Positions 1-10,942 of a DNA stretch of 64,000 nt are shown piece after piece. Below the pieces are notes generated by a model. That model saw only the letters and a program-made list of their open reading frames with translations. It did not search any database and was not told the DNA's origin. Location: contig NC_016476.1 of NCBI RefSeq assembly GCF_000226095.1, forward strand, positions 4,154,001-4,218,000, in the 5' to 3' direction. The number at the start of each line of letters is the position of its first letter. The first letter of the stretch is position 1. The position numbers and the translations under genes are program-made. Source of the DNA: Thermothelomyces thermophilus ATCC 42464 (lineage: Eukaryota; Ascomycota; Sordariomycetes; Sordariales; Chaetomiaceae).

Positions 1-8
1 TTGTGCTT

Positions 9-808
9 CTAGCGCAACATGTCCAGCTCTCTCCAGATCTCGTGTTGGGTCATGCCCGCCTCGGCCCCGCTCACTGCGACGTCTGGCTGGTTCGGACCGA
101 CTTTAACATAGTCGCTCACGTCATATCCGTACGAGAAGAAGATGACAGGTCCTGGCCACAGTACCTTATGGCCCGGCCCTAATATGTCTGTCAGCGCTTG
201 GTTGCGCCATTTGGTGTCGACGACCGAATCCGGGTCCATCATCGTAGGAGAGAAGCCTGCCGCATCGAGAAAGCATCTGAGTCACTACGTGTTCCGAGCA
301 AACATTCAGTTGACACGAAGAGCAACTTACCAATAGCGATGCCATGCCCGAGCTTGTTTAGAAGGTCATTGTCCTCCATGGCGGGATTTATAACGGCGAG
401 CTCGAGCTAAGAGCAGCCGATGCCGGGATAGCCAAAACAGTCTTTAAACGAAGGATGGTCGATAACAATGTGGTCATCCCTGATCTCTGCCCAGACGAGA
501 TCGAGGCTGGGTGCTTCCGAGTGCATCACGGCCGCGCGTCGATGGTTGGGACTGGGGCGAGAGTTGAGCGGAGTTTTCTGAAAGATGGAGCACTGTGTTT
601 TAGGGGCAAGGAAAGGGTACTTCTGGCACTTTTCACTGCAAAAGAAACCTTCTCCGCAGTTACAACGGATCTTGGACTCGTCTGTATCCTTCCCGCACAC
701 GATACAGTTGTTCTTCCATCGCGAGGTCTTGACGCCCCAAACGTGGAGTTGGTGAATTGCTTCGGTCTTCTCAATGGCGACGTCGGAAATGTCGATCCTG
801 AGCGGCAT
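9..808 (-). CDS. MYND-type zinc-finger protein
   Basis: The reading frame starts at the ATG at 808. Near the N-terminus it shows a Cys-rich cluster of MYND spacing: C35, C38, C49, C51, C57, C61 and C73. The position where the family normally has His (four residues before the last Cys) is Pro69, so the second zinc site may be weakened. MYND fingers usually mediate protein-protein contacts; no partner can be named. A good intron (74 nt, 257-330, GTAAGT donor) separates the last exon, 9-256, from the middle exon, which runs to 331. Between residue 133 and the middle exon an in-frame TAG lies at 407-409, directly behind a pyrimidine-rich run ending CTTAG. I read this as a first-intron acceptor, but the matching donor is ambiguous. 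If there is no intron, the gene is truncated. The C-terminal domain was not recognised. Confidence 0.6.
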
Positions 809-1841
809 GATGGGAGAATCAGGTTCGTGGCGCTGGCATTCAAAAATGTGATTTTCTGGTATGGTACAAAACTCATAATAGGGTAAGCGAAACTTTCATT
901 ATTCTCGGTCGTGGCAGATTGAGGACAAAGGACTTCAACACTGTGGTTGCTAAATGTTTGGCGTTGCCCTCGGGAAAGTTAATTGAAAAGTGGAGGAAAG
1001 GATACTGCCAGTGTCAAAACGCTCACTGCGAGAGAAGGAGAGCTAAGGTCGCTCTTACCCCTAAACTGCCCGCACGATGGGGATAGAGCTAGTTCTCGAC
1101 GCTGCTAAGATTCAAGTAAGCACCTACCATTTCCGTACAGATGTTGGATAATTGCCTGAAACGAGAATTAGCGATTGAAATGAATCCTCATATCTCAGGC
1201 ATGTAGTTCGCAAAACTCAACTTGAAAACCAACGCGCCTTCCATCGCTACCATGGACCATGGAGGCGACCATCTCACTCTCTAACCCGGCCCTGTCAACT
1301 TGTCATTCTACTATAGTTGTGCTCCAGCTCACATCAAGTCGGTTTAACTTTCCCCGGTTAATGCAAGCCCCTATCCTGAGAACATGAACGTTCGTGGGCG
1401 ATCAAACGTTTCCAAGTTGTCTTTGCGACCACGCTGCCTAAGCATATTTGCCAGAAACGAGCCACGAAAGTGAATCGAACAATAACGTTCCTCACTATCC
1501 GCCGATGGACTTGACAGTGGAAGTTGACCCCTTAATTGTTCGATGCGAATCTGGCAGGCAAGATCCGAGACGATATCGGTCACGGCGACCTATTACACCA
1601 GGATGCGCTTTCTGACGGAGCGATCGGCAACAGACAAGATTGGAGAACCAAAAATGGCTATTCTGTATCCCTTCGAAAACGGGCCATAAAATGGAGTATT
1701 CAATTGATCTGTGATGATGTTGGCGGTCATCTCACATTCCTCGGATTGCTTCGGTTTCCAACTGCCTCGTTGCCCCCGTTCAATTCTCTCACGGCCTGGA
1801 GTCGTCGCTGTTGACCAGCTCATTATCCAGAATCAAAGAAA
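809..1841. other. intergenic, no gene seen
   Basis: Between the MYND gene and the BAS2-like gene I see only short frames without family resemblance. It should hold the promoters of both divergent genes. Confidence 0.5.
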
Positions 1842-2205
1842 ATGGTCCGCCTTACCGCCGCGGCGTTGCTGGTTTGTAGGACTTCTTCTTCCTGCTCGTA
1901 TCGAACAGGCACCGACTCTGGATGCCGTCAACCTCACAGTCGCCCTCTCCTCCATGTCCATCACTCCAAACAACGCCGGCGCCAGGAACGTCGGTGCGGC
2001 TAACGGCCAACAGTTTATCACGAGCGGGTGCGTAAACGACGCCGACTGCAGCTCGCAGTGTTGCGCCGATGCGAACGGCGTGGGCGTCTGCTCGGCCGAG
2101 GCTGCTCAGTTCCAGAACGGCAAGAACGGCTGTGGCTTTGTCGACCCCGATGCCGAGGCGACCGTTGCCGTGGCAAAGGCGCAGGTCGAGAGACAGGGGT
2201 TCTAA
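1842..2205 (+). CDS. BAS2-like small secreted cysteine-rich protein
   Basis: Two exons, 1842-1875 and 1940-2205, with a 64-nt intron (GTAGGA donor, TCACAG acceptor), give a 99-residue protein. It has a hydrophobic signal peptide of about 18-20 residues and a mature part with six Cys (a CC pair included), the block GAANGQQFITSGCV and the ending AKAQVERQGF. These blocks match what I remember of Magnaporthe biotrophy-associated secreted protein 2 (BAS2) and its many Sordariomycete homologues, also in length (about 100 aa). A 37-nt intron (1872-1908) is also in frame but is very short and gives a poorer signal peptide. The likely location is extracellular. An effector role is known only for plant-pathogen members; homologues also occur in saprotrophs, so function here is open. 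Confidence 0.75.
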
Positions 2206-2399
2206 TCGACAAGTATTGGGATGAAGAGATGCGGAGCCTTGGAACCAGACAGCAGAGGACACAGAGGAAAAAGGAGGTTCCTGACAACCCTCCCTGCTCA
2301 TCTTCCCAGCAACAACATAACACACTTCCCTGCCTGGGCTTGGAGTGCGGATCCTCATTCTCGACCACCTGGTCTCTGGGTTCTATCTTGCAGCCTTCT

Positions 2400-2700
2400 T
2401 CACTTAGCATTCTCAATGGACAACAGCTCTGTCTCTATCCTCGCGACAACGTTTAAGTCGCCCTCTTCTGTCTCGTACGTCGACGGGGTCCGTCCAGCCC
2501 GGTGTGCCGCCGCCCCCGAAATCGAGGACCCAAGCATTGTCGTCAACGTCGATAGCAACATTGTCGGGCTTTGCATCCCCCCAGACAACACCATGGCGAT
2601 GGAGTTCCTTGACGGTATGCTCGATTTGTATCGCCCACTTTTTCCCTAACGACAGAGAAGGTATTGCACCTTCAAGCTGGCCAGTGAGAATGGAACGCAA
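2400..2700 (-). pseudogene. protein kinase relic (catalytic loop and DFG only)
   Basis: A minus-strand frame carries a kinase catalytic loop (HGVVWGDAKPDN) and the following DFG element (WVLDFGGG), as in the fungal kinases whose HRD is replaced by WGD. No N-lobe with a glycine loop and Lys is readable upstream. About 15 codons after DFG the family-like sequence (…EEGDLNVVARI) continues in another frame, so there is a frameshift, and the C-lobe ends soon after. I call it a decayed host kinase. An intron rescuing the frame was not found. Confidence 0.6.
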
Positions 2701-2902
2701 GCTCGGGTACTTGGTAGGTATCTTGGCAATAATGAAGCCGGCAATGCCACAGCCAGTCGAGCAACGCTAAGTAGTAAGGCGTTACTCCAGACACCTCATT
2801 TATAGTGCCAAAGGGCGGGAAGAGGAGGAAGGATAAGTCAAGAAACGGGCATTCGGCCACTGACAGGACATCTTATTTTCCACTCTAACAAGTACGCCTC
2901 CG

Positions 2903-3850
2903 CTACTTCACTTCTTGATTTCCATCATTCATAAACCAATCCATCCACCTATCCGCAATTTCGGGAAAGCCGTCCTGCCCTAATCGTCCCTGAAGCCGCC
3001 TCCTCCAATCCTGTCTCGACTCGTCGTCGTCGCCATGGAGATCCAATCCGCTTGAAACGCGGACTTTTGTCCTTATCCATTCCCGAGGAACAAACCCAGC
3101 CATTTCCCAATCAACCACACCGAAAGATCTCTCTCCAGGATCTATTATTATATTCCCGGGCCCTAGATCGCAATGGTAAAAGACGAACTGGGAACAATCC
3201 ATCCCGAAATTGGCGCAGTTTCTGAGGAGATTTTGGGGACTCATGTCTTCGATGCCGTGTAGAGGAGTGAGATAGAGATCTGACAGATTCCGCCCGTCGA
3301 CACCATGAATGCCATCGCCTGTCCAAGCTGCCAGCTCCGTGCAGATGCCCGCGATCCGTGAGACGTAGTACTCCTTCGTGCTCTCGTCCATCGAAGGCCA
3401 GGCCTCAGCAAGGGTCTTGCCAGGTATACGGCTCTGGATGATGAAGTAACGGTCCTTGCTCTGCACATGGTGAATGACGTTCGGGACGGCAAAGCTGAGC
3501 TGTCCAAGCGGGCATTTGTTGTGGAGATGATCCAACGTAACGTGCTCCCACGTCATATTCGGATCCGAGTATTTCTTGGCTTTGCAGATGGCATCGCCAA
3601 CCCTCCAAACCGCCGACACGCCGCCCGCATCATAAAGTTTCTGGATGTGGCTGTCCGCTGGCAACGGTCGACACGGAGGCAGAGGGCTGGGCGGCTCGGA
3701 AACGACGTAGTAAAGTCCGTTCCCATCCCCCCAGGATGGGCGGTCAGGCGGAGGCGAGGCCTGCCGTGTAAGGAGGATCCGGTCCCCAAAGAGCCAGGAG
3801 TTCTCATCGATTTGTTGGAGCGACTGGTTAACAGGATGGTCGAGGTGCAT
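2903..3850 (-). CDS. APH-fold phosphotransferase family protein
   Basis: A single exon of 315 codons from the ATG at 3850 (the frame is open a little further upstream but has no ATG). The C-terminal half has the APH/choline-kinase catalytic signature HCDLGPGN (H226, D228, N233) followed 14 residues on by the metal-binding Asp of VVDWE (D247). The N-lobe contains GGVSAVWRVGDAICKAKKYS, which would supply the nucleotide-binding Lys. This family is common and expanded in filamentous fungi, and members phosphorylate small molecules or are uncharacterised. Length fits the family (about 280-400 aa). It is probably cytosolic, since no signal peptide or membrane segment is seen. The substrate cannot be inferred. 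Confidence 0.8.
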   Translation of the reverse strand: MHLDHPVNQSLQQIDENSWLFGDRILLTRQASPPPDRPSWGDGNGLYYVVSEPPSPLPPCRPLPADSHIQKLYDAGGVSAVWRVGDAICKAKKYSDPNMTWEHVTLDHLHNKCPLGQLSFAVPNVIHHVQSKDRYFIIQSRIPGKTLAEAWPSMDESTKEYYVSRIAGICTELAAWTGDGIHGVDGRNLSDLYLTPLHGIEDMSPQNLLRNCANFGMDCSQFVFYHCDLGPGNIIIDPGERSFGVVDWEMAGFVPREWIRTKVRVSSGLDLHGDDDESRQDWRRRLQGRLGQDGFPEIADRWMDWFMNDGNQEVK

Positions 3851-4739
3851 TGTCCGTCGCGTGCGTGGATGAAGCAAAGCATAGACAAAGTACGGTAGCT
3901 AGAAGAGAAAAGCTATGAGTGACGAGTGGTCTTTGGAGAATGATATAGGCTCTCTTTTTGAGGAAGTCGTGAGGGGCACTTCGGTTTTAACTAGACGACC
4001 CGAAATTCGCTGGCGTGCCGCTGGCGGATTTTTGACCTCCCCTGGAGACTGTTTCCCGCACTGGCCAGCAGCCCACGTTCGACCCAGACAAGTTAGTCAC
4101 GCAAGAATGGCCTGTGTGTGTGCCGTACCCTGCTGTCATGCAGCCGGGCCCCCGACCGCCCGCCTTTCACCGCGGATTCCCACCACCAGGTCTCTTAGTT
4201 GCCCCTCTCCCTGCAACAGGTCAACTATCGCAGCGCCGCTATGGAGAAGCATGGTATTATCTGACACCTTTTTCTTTTTGACAAACAGTAAGGGAGAGAG
4301 GGAGAAGGGGGTTTGTTATTAGGAGGGAGAGGAGGAGGTAGAACATAGGAAGGATGGCGGTCGACATTGGAGAAGATGGAGAGACTCAAGTCGGGTGGTT
4401 TTTGATGGCAAATATCGGGTGATCTATGATTAAATTAATGCAGCGCTCTGGACAACGCAAATATGTTTAGCACAAGTAAGTCAAATCAACGCAATTCTAA
4501 CGTAAATACGACCCCCTGTCAAGCAAATACACAGGAATACTTAAGTATATTTATACTTGCCAAGACCTGTATAATAGCTGACTGTCCTAACAACAATTCT
4601 ATATGACTGTAAGATGCCCTTAACCGCCATAATAGCCACAGCAAACCCTGCCCTATATAGCCATCCCTGACGTCTATCCTGCAACATCCAATGCCCTGCT
4701 ATCCTGGTCTATCTTCAATGCTCTGCTATCGCAGCTAGA
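3851..4739. other. intergenic, no gene seen
   Basis: It lies between the start of the APH-like gene and the 3' end of the RTA1 gene. The part from about 4430 on is AT-richer and probably holds the RTA1 3'UTR. Nothing else was recognised. Confidence 0.5.
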
Positions 4740-5785
4740 CTAGACATGTTCCATCTCGGTCCCGGCCGAGTCGCTCTCGGTCTGCGGCCGTTTCTCGTCC
4801 TCGGGGGCCACATAACTGTGCGACATCTGCGGGAAGAAGATGCCCGGCGCAAACACGGCCAGCAAGGCGCTCGCGATCAGGACCATGAAGGACTCGAGCA
4901 CGATGAACGAGGGCTCGTCCTGCATAATGTGGTTGCCCCAGCCACCGGCCATCTCGGCGATACGGTAGATACATCGGATCAGCAGGGTGGTGTAAGCGAT
5001 CCCGATGGCCCACAAGAACATGCGGAACTTCCTAGTTGCCCAGAGGGCTGCGCCAGCCCGGTGCTCGGGCGCCACAGCGCCGCTCTTGAAGGACCGGCCG
5101 GTCCGGAACAGGTAGTCGGCCCCGAGGGCGCCGAAAGCAGCCAGGACGACTACCTGGAGCACGATGCCGGCCATGATGGTTCTGTTGCCGTGCTGGAGAA
5201 GATCGTACTTGTCTCGCCCGGCGGACGCAGCAATGCCGCCGCCGATGGCCTGGATGACAAGGCAGGAGACATCGGCGGGGACGAAGAACAAGGGGTACAG
5301 GCGTGGCTTGACGCGGCTGAGGGAGCGGTTGAGGGCGAGCACGGCGTGCTTCAGAGTAAAATATAGGCCGACGCAGATGAGGGTGGGCCCGAGGATGATG
5401 GCGACAATTTGCAGCTTGAACGCCCCGTCGTTCCAGGGGTTCTTGGACAAAAGGATACGGCCAATGTAGCCTGCGGAGGTTAGATACGCAAAGCTACACG
5501 TTTTTTCTGGCGGGGGTGCCGGTGTGAAGGAGGAAGGGAGACCTTACCGGCGAACTCTAGAATGCATCCGGCCCCGACGGCGAGAGAGTAACCCCAGGTC
5601 CTCTTCCAGACGCCAATGACAATGGTGACCAATGCGGCCAAACCATATGCGATGGCGAGAAAGATGTTGACGCCCTCATTAGGATAGTAGCCGAGTGTCG
5701 TGGCTTGAACGGGGCAGAGTTGTGACACCTCATGGCAGGTATCGTAGGTAGGGCGCCACCCAGGCGGAGGCGTTTGTGTCGACAT
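4740..5785 (-). CDS. RTA1-like membrane protein (lipid-translocating exporter family)
   Basis: Two exons, 5548-5785 and 4740-5470, with a 77-nt intron (GTAAGG donor, CAG acceptor), give 322 residues; the joint EFA-GYIGR is typical of the family. About seven hydrophobic segments are visible, and the block FVPADVSCLVIQAIGGG is a hallmark of RTA1 proteins. In yeast, RTA1/RSB1 relatives confer resistance to 7-aminocholesterol or export sphingoid bases; the precise substrate here is unknown. A plasma-membrane or ER location is expected. The polar tail after the last segment (about 30 residues) is cytosolic-type. A (GA)n run lies about 150 bp upstream of the start codon. Confidence 0.9.
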
Positions 5786-7508
5786 AGCCCCGGTGATATC
5801 AGACCAGACAGCGGGAAAATCGGAGGGTCGGGATCAGACGGGACGGCCGTCGCGATCTGGCCCGGCCAATGGAAACCCAAATAAGGTTTGGATTTTGAGA
5901 GCGGAGATGAGACGGCGAGTTGAGTGACTAAACCCAAAAGAGAGAGAGAGAGAGAGAGAGAGCCGCCGATTCTCCGGGTCAAACTCGCCTTCAAGCGAAA
6001 AAGAAAATATCTACTGGAAAAATGAGAGACCGGGTGATTTGGATGAAACTCCCAAGACGAACAGGCAGAAAAGAGTGTGATGCCTTCGACGGAAGAAAGG
6101 AAATCGCATTAGACTGGTACGGCCTTGGGCGTAAGCAAGCCCGGCCTATCCGGGCTGTGCAAAAAGGATCCATTAATTATTATTCAGCGTCGCAGTCCGT
6201 TTCTCGAACCTGTGGATTTCTGGGAACTTTTTGAACCGAGAGCGAGCCGGGGAGGCGCGTAGTGTACTGGGCTATCTCCGACATCCAGGTGGGCGGATTT
6301 GTACGAACGCGAGTGGGGTCACGGTAGGGTGATAATTAACAGCCCTAGCTGAGCTTCCGCGACGGGATATGATTTGCTGAAAATACAAGCTTGACCCGAA
6401 TACGATTAGATTAACACCGGTGTGAGTTTGCTGGTTGTGCCCCACTAACCCGCATCCTCCTCCACCGGGACCCCGACGGTAAAGAGGCAGCGCCTACCAT
6501 TCCTCCAGGCAGCAAACGTATCTACACAACCATTTTGTCCTCGGTACAACGAAGCTCCTTACACTACACGACGAATAGGGTACCCGAACCGCTGCGACAC
6601 GAGAATACGGAGCACGCAGGGACGGATCGCGCCGCGCATTGGGTCGTGCCGGAGGTCGTGTAACAACTTGTAACACGCAGAGTCTTCCCAGTATCGAACC
6701 GCTCCCCCCACTCCCCGAGCTGGAGTTCCGAAATTTTCTGGAAATCGAGCCACACGTTGTCGCGTGCGCTTAACGTGGCGTTTCTGAACCCAACACGGGA
6801 GTCGCCGACTGGACGGCGCGCTTCCCGGTCGATCGGCCGATTACCGAGAGTTAACTGGAAGCAAACCTGCCGTGTGGTGTACCACGCATCTGCCGCATAT
6901 CAAGTGTTGCCCCCCTCGGTTGTATCCGCACCTTGTTTGCAGGGATAGTTGTGGAGGTATGTAACTTGCCAGTAACTTGTTCGTATTGTTCTCGAAAACA
7001 CCAGAGGCGACACGCCTCCGGGCTAGCGAAGCCATCAAACGATGGCCCGAATGAACATGGCACCATCAGACGCATTTCGTGTGAGACCATGGCCATTGTC
7101 TCACATTGGCTGTGCAGCACCTGTGTCCTCCTCGCTCTACGCCAGTCAATGCTATACACTACCTTACTTTTTGTCGCAAATACTGCGTAGTGTTATGTTG
7201 GAATGGAGTGGTCAACTACACTTCTGTGCTTGTTGTCGGCGCTCTGTCCTCGACCACTAATTAGGCTAACTTGGGTAGCAGTGTGATCTCCACCCCCCAT
7301 TCCGCCACGGCCCGGCCCGCCGGTAATCGTGCAACGCTAGTCTGGTAATTATCCCGGCAGGGAGTAGTTCTCCTTGTACTTGGAACAACATTTGTGTGGT
7401 GGAGTGCAGGCGGGAGCACACTACACTGCATCGGGCTCGTTTGCTGCTCGGGGTGACACTGGCCAATCATTTGGACCCTGATATTTGAAGCGGGAGTCGA
7501 TCGGCATC
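5786..7508. other. divergent intergenic region
   Basis: It separates the divergently transcribed RTA1 and Zn2Cys6 genes. Apart from the dinucleotide run listed separately, only short frames without family resemblance are seen. Both promoters must lie here. Confidence 0.5.
5939..5962. repeat. (AG)n microsatellite
   Basis: About twelve AG units in the presumed promoter or 5'UTR of the RTA1 gene (CT-rich on the coding strand, as is common in fungal leaders). Confidence 0.9.
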
Positions 7509-9161
7509 ATGTCGGGCGTTGTGCCGCCGTCCGACCTACCGTTCTCGGCTCCTCCCGGCCGCCGGGACGCCTCGACACCCATAGTCCACGCCTCTCTGGA
7601 AAACAGCTTCCCGAAGCCCCTCTCCGTACACCGACCCCCGGGGTACGCCACTCTTGGCCGACGGACGCACAAGAAGAGCCGCACCGGATGTTCGACGTGT
7701 AAAGCCAGGAAGATCAAGGTTGTCTCCCCTCCAACCATGCCGCTCGCCCCCAACCTTATCATCACCCGTTAACATAGGTCAGTGCGACGAGAGACACCCA
7801 GCATGCGTCAACTGCATATCCCACGGCGTACGGTGCCCCTTTCTCAAGGCCGGCGATGACGGGAGGTCCTCAACCCGACCCTTCGAAGCCAGTCCACGGT
7901 CGCCTGTCCGGCCGGCGGGCACCCCAACGCAGAATCTCAGCCGAGCCGTGGCCCTCCCCGAGGGCGGCCCGCTGCCGCTCCTTGAGCTGGAACTGCTGCA
8001 CAACTTCACCACCAAGACTTACGCCACGCTCACAGCGGACTCTTGCTTGTGGGAGTTTTGGCGCGATGACGTTGTCCAGCTGGGCCTGCGACAAGACTAT
8101 ATCATGCGTGCCGTGCTGGCCGTCAGCGCCCTGCACCTGGCCTACCACCGGCCGGACCGCCGTGACTTTTACATCGAGGAGGGAATCCTCCTTCATCAAA
8201 AAGCGTCCCGGTCGGCCATGCGCGTCATGGCGGCCGGCGACAAGATTGACAAGGACCAGGCGGCGACCCTGTTCGTGTTCAGCATGCTCACCATGTTTTT
8301 CGGTGAGTTTCTGTTTCTCTTCAAGCCCGCCACTCTCAGTTCGTGCCGTATCCAAGACAAGGACTAAACAGGTAATTACCAGCTCTTGCCTCGCCCCGCC
8401 GGTCCAATCCCGACGGGACTTTTTTCATCGGCGAGTCCGGCTTCCCCGACTGGCCTTTCCTCCTGTCGGGCAGCAAGTCCATCATGGAGGTCTTGGGACA
8501 ACAAGCCGGCCTGGACACGGTGGCCGGGCCCTTTCTAAAGTACGGTCAACGACGATGGCACGCCCAGCGGGCACTGCTAGCCAGGATCAGTGCCAACAGC
8601 CACAGCAGTAACAATAACTACAGCAGCAGCAGCAGCAGCAGCAGCAACAGTAGCAAAAGCCAGGACGATGACGATGACGACAGCAGCAACAAGCACGAGG
8701 ATCAAGCATTACACAACCAGCAGGAACCGTCCACCGCATCCGCACCCCCTCCCCCTCCACAGCCGCTTCTGGCGCCGCTGCGCGCGCGCATCGAGGCGGC
8801 CGCGTCCGCGGACCCGGCGCTGCGGCGGACGTACGCGCACGCGCTGGACGAGCTGGAGCTGGCGCTGGTCGGGGCGCGGGCGGACCCGGGGGCGCCGCGG
8901 GACGTGCTGGACGCCATGGTGTGGCTGTGGGTGGTGTCGGACGAGTTCGTGCCGCTGCTGCGGGCGCCGACGCGGACGCAGGAGGCCGTCGCCATCTTTG
9001 CCCACTTCGGCCTCCTCCTCCTCCGCCACCACGAGAGCCACTGGTGGCTGCGCGGGTGGGGGGACCACGTCATCGCGCGCGCCGCCGAGATCCTCGACGA
9101 CGACCACCGCGCCTGGATCGAGTGGCCGCTCAGGGAGATGCGGACGCGGCGCGGAGGGTAA
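7509..9161 (+). CDS. Zn2Cys6 transcription factor, UPC2/sterol-uptake-control-like
   Basis: Three exons, 7509-7718, 7783-8302 and 8383-9161 (introns of 64 and 80 nt), give 502 residues. A binuclear zinc cluster is present: C61, C64, C71, C78, C81, C88, in the order C-x2-C-x6-C-x6-C-x2-C-x6-C, with the first intron splitting it just before C71. The region after it (LELLHNFTTKTYATL, LAVSALHLAYHRPDRR) and the block FFIGESGFPDWPFLL are typical of fungal proteins annotated as sterol uptake control protein 2. In the second intron the CAG at 8369-8371 would break the frame; the ACCAG acceptor ending at 8382 keeps it. A long low-complexity Ser/Asn/Asp insert (8600-8700) interrupts the C-terminal half. 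It is likely a nuclear regulator; targets are unknown. Confidence 0.87.
8621..8664 (+). repeat. CAG/AGC trinucleotide run coding poly-Ser/Asn
   Basis: A trinucleotide repeat inside the third exon of the Zn2Cys6 gene. It encodes a serine run and is followed by a GAC/GAT run encoding aspartates. It is an inserted low-complexity linker that does not shift the frame. Confidence 0.85.
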
Positions 9162-10297
9162 CAATTAATGAATTAGGCAGTCAGTCAGTCTTGCAAGACC
9201 AACAAACCTAACCTATTAAGTGGAAAGGTGGTTTTCTTACTGCTCTGGAAAGGGGTAGACAGTAAATCAGGTATGTAAATACGTTATACAGACCAATATC
9301 ATGTCCATATTACACTACATTGACGAAATATCCGTTTCGCAATGTTGAAAGACCCGAGGATCAATCGTTCTAGAACCTTGGGTCGACTTGACAAAAAAAG
9401 GAAGCTATATTACTGATGGAAGATGGTTCCAATAGATGGAAGAAGGTTGTAGTATTCAAAAATAGTTCAAAAGTGCGATGTCTTCTTCCTACGTTTGCTG
9501 GCCCTGTGGCTCTGTATAAGTAGAAGATAGGAACAAAGAACCCTCCGTTTGCCCGCCCGTTTGCCAAGATCCACAGGGCCTATCTAACCTTACATGACAA
9601 ACGCGTCCGCAGACAAACGAACTGTGTCAATTACCCTTCCTGGTGTAATTATGTACATACGCTCCATGAGGGTCCCATGCAGGTCTTCAGGAAGTTTCTT
9701 AATCAATTACGAAACATAAACCGTAGAGGAAGTATGCAGAGAAAGAAGCTCCTATCCCTCTCGGAGAAGGGGGGGTTCTCAGTGACTTGGGTGCTGAACG
9801 GTGTTATTATACAGTACCGCCACATTTACTGCGTGCCCTGACATGCTGATATTTGATTCGAGAGGGCCTCTCACGGCACACGATGAGAATTTCGGGGTAC
9901 TCCGTACGGCCATGGCCGTCATAACCCAGGGGTTGAGACTTGTATCACTCACCGTGATGGCCTCCAAGTCCCATCCGCCAGTCATCTTCTGGTAAAGAGG
10001 AAGAGGAAAAGGGTACAGTAGATCACAGCAGGCGAGCCCTCTGTGATTTGCAATGGACCCCTCGGAAACAACAAAAACTCCACCTCTCGAGTTGACGGCC
10101 GAAGATGTGGCCAACACACACGGACAAGTCGGACAACTGGATCATTAATTATCCACGGGGAAGGTCTGCCAAAAAATGAACCCTCAATTTCACGATACTC
10201 AGATTAGGCGGCAAATAGACTATCGCTAACGGAGCTGGTGGTGCGCTGCTACCGGCCGCACGGGGCGGCTGACGGCCGGGTAACTGGCGCAGCTGCG
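9162..10297. other. intergenic, no gene seen
   Basis: Downstream of the Zn2Cys6 gene. There are only short unsupported frames. One copy of the 9-mer TACTCCGTA lies at 9898-9906. Confidence 0.5.
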
Positions 10298-10597
10298 GGC
10301 CGGAGTGGACCGGGTAGAGGTGCGGGGCCCGCAAGGGGGCGATGCGGTACCGGCGCGGGTGGGTCCGCCGGGGCACGGGAATCACGCCCATGTACCAGGT
10401 CGCCCTCGCCCGCGCCGTCTGCGGCGACCCGGCCGACGAGACCCTGCGCGAGAGGATGCCGCAGCCGGGGCAGGGGTGCAAGGTCATGGTCTGGCCCGCC
10501 GGGCATGGTGACGGCTGCCAAGAAGATGTTGGCCGACATGGGGTATACAGTCCCGGGGGCGGCATCCACCATGGACGACGACGTCTTCGTGTTTTAG
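10298..10597 (+). pseudogene. NADH-cytochrome b5 reductase-like pseudogene (C-terminal part)
   Basis: Three frames in order carry pieces of the FAD/NAD-binding end of a fungal cytochrome b5 reductase: DRVEVRGPQGG, then GTGITPMYQVALARAVCGDPADE, then GPPGMVTAAKKMLADMGY running to a VFVF stop. The middle piece passes directly into LRERMPQPGQG, which in the family lies roughly 70 residues further on, so an internal segment is missing. The FAD-binding N-terminal domain is not readable upstream. With at least two frameshifts and a deletion it cannot encode a working enzyme. Confidence 0.7.
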
Positions 10598-10942
10598 AGA
10601 TGTGATGTGGCTTACGGGATCTCCGTGACCTAGGCTTATGATAATTAGGTAGTTGAAGGTCCAAACGTATGGACTAAAACCATCGAGGTCCTCTTGTGAA
10701 TTTCTGATGGATGATCTGCCAACCCAGTATCACGATCGCGAAAGCGACCTACGGAAGTGGCCCAACCCAAACCCATCGTGATCTGATTCGCAAAGAAGAG
10801 GTCAACACTCTGCATAATGCTGTGCCCCTTGGGAACATCTAGAAACGGGCTTTGCAAGGTGGGTGTAGAGGTATTGTCTAATATATACTATCAATCAAGA
10901 AATATTCATAGACTGGAATAACGCGACCTGCCTGGAGCCGGT
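10598..10942. other. intergenic, no gene seen
   Basis: A short spacer between the b5-reductase relic and the 3' end of the aldolase gene. Nothing was recognised. Confidence 0.5.
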
